Positions 50,250 to 57,993 of a DNA stretch of 64,000 nt are shown in pieces (the first letter of the stretch is position 1; each line of letters starts with the position of its first letter). The translations under genes were made by a program, and so were the position numbers. The DNA comes from Lachnospiraceae bacterium (GTDB lineage: Bacteria; Bacillota; Clostridia; Lachnospirales; Lachnospiraceae): positions 124,001-188,000 of the forward strand of contig CABJAW010000004.1 in NCBI GenBank assembly GCA_902363665.1, given 5' to 3'. The notes beneath the pieces are model-generated. The model saw only the letters and a program-made list of their open reading frames with translations. It searched no databases and had not been told where the DNA came from.

Positions 50250-51491
50250 ATGCAGACAGTATCCAGCTATGGTGTGGAATTACGAAAACAGAATATCCCG
50301 CTTCGCCAGACGCTGGGGATTTACCGTTCCGCTGTCTGTTATCTGACCGAAGTATATGGGAAAGTGTGGGAAGAGCTGTCTGTAATTCCGGATGCAAAAA
50401 GGCGGTTTAATGTTGCAGACCATCTGGTACATACGACAAAAAAGAATTCCGCCCGCTTTGATTTTGACCTCCGCTTTCCCAAAATGCCATCCTATCTCAG
50501 GAGGTCTGCCATCCAGCATGCGCTTGGAACGGTATCCTCTTATGAAACACGGATGGAATTATGGGAAAAAGAAGGGAAAAGAGCCGGAAAGCCCAGGCTT
50601 GTGTATGAAAACCATGCCATGCCAGTTTTTTACCGCGGAGTGATGTACCGGGATATGGAATATCTCCGGAAGAACTGGTATGGGGAAAAGGCATCTGCCC
50701 CAACATTGGAGAAAAAGCACCGTAAATATTTCCTGCGTTTTTCTTATACGAAGGAAGTAACACTTACAAAAACACCGGTAAAAAATCAGGTAGTCTGCAG
50801 CGTGGATCTGGGGATCAATACCGATGCGGTCTGTACTATTATGCGGCCAGACGGAACTGTCCTGGGAAGAAAATTCATCAATTTCCCCAGTGAAAAAGAC
50901 CGGATGTACCGTACACTGGGACGGATCCGAAAATTCCAGCGGGAACACGGCCCTGCACAGGCAGGGGGAAGGTGGGCATATACGAAACGCCTGAACACAG
51001 AACTTGGCAGAAAAATCGCAGGGGCAGTTGCAGCATATGCAGAAGAAAACCATGCTGACGTTATTGTATTCGAATATCTGGAAATGCAGGGGAAGATATC
51101 CGGAAAGAACAAACAGAAGCTGCACCTGTGGAGAAAGCGGGAGATCCAGAAAAGATGCGGACACCAGGCACACAGAAAAGGAATAAGGGTTTCAAGAGTC
51201 TGTGCGTGGAATACCAGCAGACTGGCGTATGATGGTTCTGGTCAGGTGCTCCGTGACCCGAAAAACCATAGCCTTTGTACGTTTCAGACAGGAAAAAGAT
51301 ACAATTGTGACTTATCAGCAGCTTATAATATCGGTGCAAGATATTTTATAAGAGAACTTTTAAAACCCCTTCCGGCAACGGAAAGGTCTTTGCTGGAGGC
51401 AAAAGTCCCTTCGGTAAAGCGTAGAACCTCATGCACTTATGCAGACTTAAGGGAACTCCGTTTACAGATGGAAGTTTTAAAAGCAGCATAA
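50250..51491 (+). CDS. tnpB: TnpB, IS605 OrfB-type RNA-guided nuclease
   Basis: A 413-residue protein. The RuvC-like catalytic residues are visible in SVDLGINTDAV (Asp), IVFEYLEMQGK (Glu) and YNCDLSAAYNIGARYF (Asp). The usual four-cysteine zinc ribbon between the last two is reduced to RVCAWNTSRLAYDGSG...SLCTF, so it is degenerate, as in a known Firmicutes subgroup. TnpB proteins are RNA-guided DNA nucleases that keep the element in place. The gene is full length although tnpA is broken. GGAGG lies 12 bases before the ATG. Confidence 0.92.
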   Translation: MQTVSSYGVELRKQNIPLRQTLGIYRSAVCYLTEVYGKVWEELSVIPDAKRRFNVADHLVHTTKKNSARFDFDLRFPKMPSYLRRSAIQHALGTVSSYETRMELWEKEGKRAGKPRLVYENHAMPVFYRGVMYRDMEYLRKNWYGEKASAPTLEKKHRKYFLRFSYTKEVTLTKTPVKNQVVCSVDLGINTDAVCTIMRPDGTVLGRKFINFPSEKDRMYRTLGRIRKFQREHGPAQAGGRWAYTKRLNTELGRKIAGAVAAYAEENHADVIVFEYLEMQGKISGKNKQKLHLWRKREIQKRCGHQAHRKGIRVSRVCAWNTSRLAYDGSGQVLRDPKNHSLCTFQTGKRYNCDLSAAYNIGARYFIRELLKPLPATERSLLEAKVPSVKRRTSCTYADLRELRLQMEVLKAA

Positions 51492-51650
51492 CTGCAGGCA
51501 GATATACAGCGGACTACCTGTGGTGTGGGGACCTGCCATATCTGGCAGGAAAAAGCGCATAACTGCGCACATCCTAAGTTACAGGCGTATCCGCCGATAT
51601 TTAGTCTGACGCTTAAAGCGTCTGGAAGCACGTGACTTCAGTCATGTGAG
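51400..51650 (+). ncRNA. Probable omega/reRNA and right end of the element
   Basis: The 170 bases after tnpB are noncoding and rich in short stems (ACCTGCCATATCTGGCAGG, GCGCATAACTGCGC, GACGCTTAAAGCGTC). They run into the right-end hairpin at 51629-51648. TnpB guide RNAs arise from this region and overlap the 3' end of tnpB. The boundaries given are approximate. Confidence 0.6.
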
Positions 51651-51679
51651 GACTTCACTAGCTATCACACTCCTTTTTA

Positions 51680-51709
51680 TTGACGAATACACAAAAATAA
51701 GGATATAAT
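51680..51709 (+). promoter_or_regulatory. Promoter of the first hybrid kinase
   Basis: TTGACG (51680-51685), 18 bases, TATAAT (51704-51709), 31 bases before the ATG. Confidence 0.75.
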
Positions 51710-51740
51710 CCTTGCCAGAAGATTGACGAGGAGAAGTTGA

Positions 51741-53813
51741 ATGAGTCAGGACATTATTAATAATCATTTTTTGGAAGAGTCGGTATTTGCTATTGCGGAT
51801 GGATACTGCGTGATCAATCTCACAAAGAGTATCGTACGTGGTTCCATGTATCAGGTAGTTAATGGGAAAAAATATAATCTGAATGAACAATTAGGTTTGC
51901 CGGAAAATTCAAGCTTACAAAGTCTGGTGGATGCATGGGCATTGACCATACCTGAAGAAGGTCTTAAAGATTTTCTGCACGAGTTTGACAGAGAACGCTT
52001 ATTAAATCGGTTTGAAAATGGTGAACGGCATATATCGTTCCGATACTGGACCAGGACTGCTACTTTTGAACCCATGCTTGCAGAAGATCACATGGCGCTG
52101 TACCGTGAAGAGGAAACCGGAGATGTCATTGCAGTTAATTATGTTCTTGACCGTACAGAACATTATCGCTTAGAGGAAAAAGAGCGGGCACTGGAAAAAT
52201 CAAACAGAGAGTATGCGAAGCTTCTGGCAGAAGAGAAAAAGCATACGGCTATGATCGAGGAATTGACAAAAAAACTGCAAAGTCAGCTGGAGTTATTTAC
52301 CGTATCCATCCCTGGCGGCGTCAAAATCAGCAATGATGACCCGGAATACTCTTTCAAATATATTTCAGAACAATTTGCAAATATGCTCGGTTACGCAACA
52401 CCAAAGGAACTGTTGGACGCTTCTGGCGGTAATATTATCGGTCTTGCTCATCCAGATGACGTGAAGGTCGGACTTGCAGATGCATTAAATCAATATACTC
52501 ATTCTGATCATTATGCTACTATTTACCGGATACGCTGTAAGGACGGCACATACAAATACATCGAGGATCGTGGACAGAAAGTAATAAAGGAAGACGGAAC
52601 CATTGAACATTGGAATCTCATGCTGGATAAAAATGACTTCATGCACAAATCAATTGCCCTGGAAAGTGAAAAGAAAGCAAATAAAAGCAAGTCTGATTTT
52701 CTCTCCAGGATGTCTCATGATATGAGAACCCCGCTGAATGGAATTATCGGATTGCTGAAGATTGCTGAGAAGCATTTTGATGACAGGGAATTGGTCCTGG
52801 AAAATTTCAGAAAAATGCAGGTAGCTGCAGACTATCTATTGTCTCTTATTAACGATATCCTTCAGATGAGCAAAATTGAAGCTGGAAATGTACCTCTGAC
52901 ACAGGAAATCATCAACTTTGAGAAATTAAGTCAGGATGTTCTGACTATCATAGAACAGCGGGCAAAAGACAGAGGAATCCAGATGCAGTTCCGTGCAAAA
53001 AAGGAAGTGCTTCGATATCCTTTTATTTATGGAAGTCCGGTACATTTAAGACAGATATTTCTTAATATTTATGGAACCTGTATTAAGTATAACCGGATTG
53101 GCGGCAAGATAATAACGGTGTCAGATTATACAGAAGCTGTTGACGGAATTACGACATATGAGTGGACTATAACTGATACTGGCATTGGTATGAGCAGAGA
53201 ATACCAGGAGCATATATTTGAGCCGTTTTCGCAGGAAAGAGAGGATGCAAGAAGTACACAGCAGGGAATCGGACTGGGAATGGCGATTGTAAAAGGTCTG
53301 ATTGAAAAGATGGGTGGAACTATCGAAGTTAAAAGCAAAGAGGGAGTTGGCTCAACCTTTATCATCAGGATTCCGTTTAAACTTGCTCCCGCACCAGATA
53401 CAGTAAAGAAAACAGCAACACAGATGGATATCAGCGGATTAAACTTGTTGCTGGTGGAGGATAATGAACTGAATGCAGAAATTGCGAAAACTCTGTTGTC
53501 TGATGAAGGTGCAAATCTGACAGTTGCAAGAGATGGATTGCAGGCGGTCAGAATGTTTCAGGAGAAACCGGAAGGTTATTTTGACGCAATTCTGATGGAT
53601 ATCATGATGCCTGTAATGGATGGGCTTACTGCGACAAAAACGATCCGGTCACTAAAACATCCAGATGCTGAGACGATCCCGATTATTGCCATGACAGCAA
53701 ATGCATTCAGAGAAGATAAAGAAAAGTGTCTGGCAGCAGGAATGAATGCTCACTTGGCAAAGCCTATAAAAATTGAAAACGTAAAGAGAATTTTGTGTGA
53801 ATATTGTGTGTAG
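51741..53813 (+). CDS. Soluble hybrid histidine kinase with altered N-box
   Basis: A 690-residue protein without membrane segments. An N-terminal unrecognised region (about 1-140) precedes a coiled coil (about 145-190), a PAS fold (about 195-310), HisKA with MSHDMRTP (His at about 325), HATPase (G1 DTGIGMS, G2 GIGLGMAIVK) and a C-terminal receiver with LLLVEDNELNAE and the phospho-acceptor Asp620 in LMDIMMP. The N-box reads LNIYGTCIKY: Asn442 is kept, but the Mg-binding Asn position is Thr446 (codon ACC). Kinase activity may therefore be low or lost. It starts 80 bases after the IS element with GGAGAAG upstream. Confidence 0.9.
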   Translation: MSQDIINNHFLEESVFAIADGYCVINLTKSIVRGSMYQVVNGKKYNLNEQLGLPENSSLQSLVDAWALTIPEEGLKDFLHEFDRERLLNRFENGERHISFRYWTRTATFEPMLAEDHMALYREEETGDVIAVNYVLDRTEHYRLEEKERALEKSNREYAKLLAEEKKHTAMIEELTKKLQSQLELFTVSIPGGVKISNDDPEYSFKYISEQFANMLGYATPKELLDASGGNIIGLAHPDDVKVGLADALNQYTHSDHYATIYRIRCKDGTYKYIEDRGQKVIKEDGTIEHWNLMLDKNDFMHKSIALESEKKANKSKSDFLSRMSHDMRTPLNGIIGLLKIAEKHFDDRELVLENFRKMQVAADYLLSLINDILQMSKIEAGNVPLTQEIINFEKLSQDVLTIIEQRAKDRGIQMQFRAKKEVLRYPFIYGSPVHLRQIFLNIYGTCIKYNRIGGKIITVSDYTEAVDGITTYEWTITDTGIGMSREYQEHIFEPFSQEREDARSTQQGIGLGMAIVKGLIEKMGGTIEVKSKEGVGSTFIIRIPFKLAPAPDTVKKTATQMDISGLNLLLVEDNELNAEIAKTLLSDEGANLTVARDGLQAVRMFQEKPEGYFDAILMDIMMPVMDGLTATKTIRSLKHPDAETIPIIAMTANAFREDKEKCLAAGMNAHLAKPIKIENVKRILCEYCV

Positions 53814-54008
53814 TGGTTGCAACTTGTCAAATCCGTATACCCATTTTTCACGTTCTATAGGATATTATAATGTAAATGTGAAATAGGCAGGTGTTTCTGT
53901 CTACTATCCCCAATCTCCTCCACGCATTTTCGGTACATCTGATGAATTGTTATTTCCCTGACTTTTGATATAGTCATGTAACTGAAAAGAGAACACTCAG
54001 AAGGGAGA

Positions 54009-54057
54009 TGCTTATTGCTCCGCGCAACCTCGCAGGGGATTTGCTTGACTCAGTTAA
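54009..54057 (-). repeat. Inverted copy of the family A 5' arm
   Basis: 49 bases that are the reverse complement, with two mismatches, of 54298-54346, the start of the long family A copy. The two inverted copies bracket the promoter and c-di-GMP aptamer between them. 53814-54008 holds nothing else I can name apart from a TATAAT near 53875 without a good -35. Confidence 0.9.
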
Positions 54058-54085
54058 AAAACATACGGATTTTTACCCGGCATTA

Positions 54086-54114
54086 TTGACGTGTAAAAAA
54101 CTTCATGGTATTTT
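54086..54114 (+). promoter_or_regulatory. Promoter of the c-di-GMP riboswitch transcript
   Basis: TTGACG (54086-54091), 17 bases, TATTTT (54109-54114), with the aptamer beginning about 15 bases after the predicted start. Confidence 0.7.
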
Positions 54115-54135
54115 GGATAAAAAAGAAATTATTTA

Positions 54136-54215
54136 AAGGCAAACCTGCTGAAAAGCAGGGACGCAAAGCCAGAAGGGGCTAAAGTCAGAACTTTTGACCA
54201 GGTCAGCCGGTTGCC
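54136..54215 (+). ncRNA. Class I cyclic di-GMP riboswitch (GEMM-I)
   Basis: The conserved blocks are AGGCAAACC, the stem CCTGCT-GAAA-AGCAGG with the GAAA tetraloop, GGGACGCAAAGCC, GGGGCTAA, then AGGTCAGCCGGTTGCC. The GGCAA and TTGCC ends close P1. All GEMM-I hallmarks appear in order. The aptamer lies between two hybrid kinase genes on the + strand. The next coding gene is the kinase at 54682, but a repeat and a terminator intervene. Confidence 0.92.
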
Positions 54216-54297
54216 ACTGCTTCCATATCATATATGGAAAAGATGTGAAAACGGAAGAGATTTTCATAACTTTTATACGATACGGATGTGTGTGATT

Positions 54298-54505
54298 TTA
54301 ACCGAGTCAAGCAAGTCCCCTGCGAGGTTGCGCGGAGCAATAAGCAGTGGATGGGGACTTGCTTGTATCAGGAGTGGTACAAGCCACTCCTGATAAGCTG
54401 CGAAGCAGCTACTCGGTTATGAAATATCATAAGGAAGGATCCGCTTGCGGGAGGATCCCTTATGATCCTGCAAGTAGCGAAGCGGATTGCGAATATCCGC
54501 TTTGA
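54298..54505 (+). repeat. Hairpin repeat family A, longest copy
   Basis: Outer stem AACCGAGT (54300-54307) / ACTCGGTT (54411-54418) encloses three hairpins: CAAGCAAGTCCCC/GGGGACTTGCTTG, TATCAGGAGTGG/CCACTCCTGATA and AGCTGC/GCAGCT. A fourth, ATCATAAGG-GGATCC / GGATCC-CTTATGAT, follows. The element ends with GCAAGTAGCGAAGC and the 3' hairpin GCGGAT/ATCCGC, TTTGA. Every stem is nearly perfect. Confidence 0.9.
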
Positions 54506-54518
54506 CAAAATGTAGAAT

Positions 54519-54551
54519 GGGCACTGGTATATTTTGGCAGGTGCCCTTTTT
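54519..54551 (+). terminator. Terminator between the riboswitch and the second kinase
   Basis: GGGCAC / GTGCCC stem followed by five T. With the family A copy (54298-54505) removed it would lie about 95 bases after the aptamer, a plausible original expression platform. No convincing promoter is seen between here and 54682. Confidence 0.7.
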
Positions 54552-54681
54552 GTATGTAAAAATAGGTAAGAAAACGAGTATATCATTATTTACAAAACGA
54601 TGTACTGGCGAGGACAGGTTCTCTGTATACAGATAAAAGCAGGATGAAGAAGGCATAAGACGGAAAGAGGATTTTTATAAA

Positions 54682-57600
54682 ATGAGAAATTATGAAGACA
54701 AAATATATTCTTTAGGTGAGACTGTAACGGGACAGACACAGGCGATGTCACAGACACAGGCTGTGTCACAGGCAGTACAGAAAACACTGGAAAATAATGG
54801 CGGGGTAGGTATAATGACAGGATATTATGACCAAAACCTGTCTATTTTGTCTGTGAGTAATCTGCTGTTGCACAGTACAGGACATACATTCGATACTTTC
54901 ATGGAACAGACAAAAGGCTCATTGAAAAACTTCTTTTATGACGAGGAAGATATACTGGACCTGGACCGTTTCTTGCAGCTTCACGGAACAGGGGAAGCAC
55001 AGATCCTTACAGCAGACGGTACAGTGAATAATGTACGGCTTTGTAAAGAGGATGCGACAGATGAGGCGGGCAGACAGATCTGGGTTATGTCTGTACAGGT
55101 CAACTGGGATCATGTAAATTTGGCACTGCTCAATGAGGCTATCTATTCCGGCTTCTGGTATTTTGACTGTGACGAAAACAGTGAGATTGTGAATGCAAAC
55201 TGGAGTCATGAATTCCGAAAAATGCTCGGCTATCATGATACTCTGGACTTTCCGAATAAACTGGAATCCTGGTCAGATCTTCTGCATCCACAGGATAAAG
55301 AAAGAGTAATGGCACAGCTTCAGGCGGCAATTAAGGATAAGACGAACCAGATAAAATACCAGGTAGAGTATCGTATGAGAATGAAGGATAATCAATACCA
55401 GTGGTTTCGGGCATCGGCAGAAGTAACACGCCGTCTGGATGGTTCTGCCAGCAGGATTGCCGGGATTTTTATTAACATTGATGCGGAGAAAAAAGAAACC
55501 ATGCAGGCACAAAAATCTGCTGCTTTCCACCGGGCTTTTACGAAAGCAGATCTGTGCGAGTATTATGTAAATCTGGAAACGAATACTTTTGATACCTTTA
55601 AGGTTGAACCGTCCCTGATGACTGTCTTTGAACAGAGCCATACGTGGGATGAACTGATCCGGCATTTTGTGGATTCCTACGTTGTGGAAACAGATAAGAA
55701 TGCGGTATCCGCTTTTTATGACCGTGGTTATATTGCGGAAAAGCTGAAGGGTCTGGAAACCGAATTATCTTTGGAGTGCCGTATCACTCTGGACGGAGAA
55801 GAACGATGGGTCCGTAATGTGATTATACGCGGTGAGATAGAGGATTCAGAATATGCCATGATCTTCCTGCGGGATATCACGGAGGCAAAGGTAGAGAGTG
55901 CGCGGCATCTGCAGATGGCAGCGGACAATGCTTCCATGGAGCAGCTGATTCAGAGTATTGTGCGTCTGGTTGACCGCTTTGTTGTCTGTGATCTGGAAAA
56001 TGACAGATATGAATTCTACAATCTGAATGGACAGATGATATATAAACCTCTGGGATTTTATCATGATTTTCAGATGCAGGTTCTTGAAAAATATAAGACA
56101 CTGGAACCATTGGAAGCTATAGATATCCTGATAACACCGGAAAATATCAGGAAGAATCTGAAAAGTGAAAATGATATTTATAAGTTTGAGTATTGCAGCC
56201 TGGATGAAAAGACTTATAAAATCGCTTCTTATATTCCCCTGGAATGGAAGAATGGAAAGCTGGAAAAGGTACTGCTGGCATCCATGGATGTGACACAGGA
56301 GAAAAAAGCAGAGATTGAATCCCGTCAGGCACTGAAAGAGGCTTACCGTTCTGCAGAAAATGCTAATCGTGCGAAAACAGAATTCCTTTCCAATATGTCC
56401 CATGATATCCGGACACCGATGAATGCGATTGTCGGTTTGACGGCAATCGCAGGAGCAAATATTGAGAGCCAGGACAGAGTCATTGAATGTCTCAGTAAGA
56501 TTACGGAATCAAGCCGCCATCTGCTGGGGCTGATCAATGAAGTATTGGATATGGCACGTATTGAAAGCGGAAAAATGACACTGGCACAGGAAGATTTCAA
56601 TCTGTCAGAGCTGGTAGATAATCTTATTACACTTACGAAACCGGTGCTTGATGAACATAAACATAATTTTGATATACACATCAATCACATTGAACATGAG
56701 GATGTCTGTGGTGACAGCCTGAGAATCCAGCAGGTATTTGTGAATCTGATGAGCAATGCGATCAAGTATACACCGGATGGTGGGAATATTACTTTTTCCA
56801 TAGAGGAAAAGCCAAATGGATTTTCGGAGCTTGGATGCTATGAATTTACGATTGAGGATAATGGAATCGGTATGTCGCCGGAATTCCAGAAAATCATGTT
56901 TGATCCGTTCAGCCGTGCGGATGACCACCGGACAACCAGGGTTCAGGGAACCGGTCTGGGAATGGCAATCAGCAGAAATATTGTGAATCTGATGAATGGC
57001 AATATTAAAGTGGACAGTACGTTACACAAGGGAACTAAAATCACGGTAACGATTTATCTGGAGCTTCAGGAAAAAGAAAAAGAACAGGACAGAAATCTGA
57101 TGAATCTGCCTGTTCTGGTTGTGGATGATGATAAGACATGCTGTGAAAGTACAGTTGCCACGCTGAAGGAAATCGGTATTACAGGCGAATGGGTTCTCTC
57201 CGGCAGGGAAGCCGTTGAGCGCTGCTATGCACGTCATGAACTAAAAAATGATTACTTTGCTGTTATTTTAGACTGGAAGATGCCGGATATGGACGGCATA
57301 GAAACAGCCAGACGGATCCGGAAACGGATCGGGAAAGAGATTACCATTATTGTACTGACCTCTTATGAATTCAGCGAGATTGAAGAAGAAGCAAGGGCTG
57401 CAGGCGTAGATGCTTTTATTGCAAAACCGCTGTTCCGTTCCCGGCTGGCGGCTACACTGCGGCAGTTTACTTCAGGCAAAAAAGAAGAAACAGCAAGAAA
57501 TTATCTGGAGAAGCTGTCAGAAGCAGATTATACAGGAAAAAGGATTCTGCTGGTCGAGGATAATGAGCTGAACAGAGAAATTGCTGTTGAAATTCTGGAG

Positions 57601-57912
57601 ATGACAGGTGCAGAAGTAGAAACAGCAGAAAATGGAAAAATTGCAGTTGAAAAGGTGGAAGCTTCTCCGAAAGGCTTGTATGACCTTATTTTTATGGATA
57701 TCCAAATGCCTGTCATGAATGGCTATGAGGCAACCGCAGCAATCAGGAGCCTTCCTGGTGAACAGGGAAAACTGCCGATTGTTGCCATGACTGCCAATGC
57801 TTTTGCAGAAGATGTACAGCTGGCAAAAAATACAGGCATGAATGGACATATTGCGAAACCGCTGGATATGAATAAGCTGAATGATGTTCTGGAAAACATC
57901 TTGGTACAATAG
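54682..57912 (+). CDS. Soluble hybrid histidine kinase with two receivers
   Basis: A 1076-residue protein without membrane helices. The N-terminus has a Gln/Ser repeat (TGQTQAMSQTQAVSQAVQK). PAS-type sensor folds occupy roughly 40-150, 155-275 (with FWYFDCDENSEIVNANWSHE), 285-400 and 430-550. HisKA has MSHDIRTP (His574). HATPase has N-box NLMSNAIKY, DNGIGMS and GTGLGMAIS. Two receivers follow: the first has Asp864 in ILDWKMP, the second Asp1006 in FMDIQMP. It has all kinase residues, unlike the kinase upstream. It follows a c-di-GMP aptamer and terminator and could be their regulated gene. AGAGG lies upstream. Confidence 0.92.
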   Translation: MRNYEDKIYSLGETVTGQTQAMSQTQAVSQAVQKTLENNGGVGIMTGYYDQNLSILSVSNLLLHSTGHTFDTFMEQTKGSLKNFFYDEEDILDLDRFLQLHGTGEAQILTADGTVNNVRLCKEDATDEAGRQIWVMSVQVNWDHVNLALLNEAIYSGFWYFDCDENSEIVNANWSHEFRKMLGYHDTLDFPNKLESWSDLLHPQDKERVMAQLQAAIKDKTNQIKYQVEYRMRMKDNQYQWFRASAEVTRRLDGSASRIAGIFINIDAEKKETMQAQKSAAFHRAFTKADLCEYYVNLETNTFDTFKVEPSLMTVFEQSHTWDELIRHFVDSYVVETDKNAVSAFYDRGYIAEKLKGLETELSLECRITLDGEERWVRNVIIRGEIEDSEYAMIFLRDITEAKVESARHLQMAADNASMEQLIQSIVRLVDRFVVCDLENDRYEFYNLNGQMIYKPLGFYHDFQMQVLEKYKTLEPLEAIDILITPENIRKNLKSENDIYKFEYCSLDEKTYKIASYIPLEWKNGKLEKVLLASMDVTQEKKAEIESRQALKEAYRSAENANRAKTEFLSNMSHDIRTPMNAIVGLTAIAGANIESQDRVIECLSKITESSRHLLGLINEVLDMARIESGKMTLAQEDFNLSELVDNLITLTKPVLDEHKHNFDIHINHIEHEDVCGDSLRIQQVFVNLMSNAIKYTPDGGNITFSIEEKPNGFSELGCYEFTIEDNGIGMSPEFQKIMFDPFSRADDHRTTRVQGTGLGMAISRNIVNLMNGNIKVDSTLHKGTKITVTIYLELQEKEKEQDRNLMNLPVLVVDDDKTCCESTVATLKEIGITGEWVLSGREAVERCYARHELKNDYFAVILDWKMPDMDGIETARRIRKRIGKEITIIVLTSYEFSEIEEEARAAGVDAFIAKPLFRSRLAATLRQFTSGKKEETARNYLEKLSEADYTGKRILLVEDNELNREIAVEILEMTGAEVETAENGKIAVEKVEASPKGLYDLIFMDIQMPVMNGYEATAAIRSLPGEQGKLPIVAMTANAFAEDVQLAKNTGMNGHIAKPLDMNKLNDVLENILVQ

Positions 57913-57993
57913 AGAGATTGGATATGTACTGATATCGGTAAGAGAAAGGATATCCGCACTGGAACAGATATCGAATCATTTGGAGAGAGCTAT

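Larger units (their letters stand above)
49599..51660 (+). mobile_element. IS200/IS605-family element with broken tnpA
   Basis: The left end carries a subterminal hairpin. Then follow a Y1-transposase gene (disrupted), tnpB, and a right end with the hairpin CACGTGACT-TC-AGTCATGTG (51629-51648) and the trailer GAGGACTTCAC. No terminal inverted repeats or target duplication are seen, as expected for single-strand 'peel and paste' elements. Exact boundaries are approximate. Confidence 0.8.

Noticed and set aside
54211..54393. 60-codon frame directly after the c-di-GMP aptamer
   Set aside because: It runs into the family A repeat and has no ribosome site, so it is unlikely to be the riboswitch target. 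A 16-codon GTG frame at 54245 was dismissed for the same reason.
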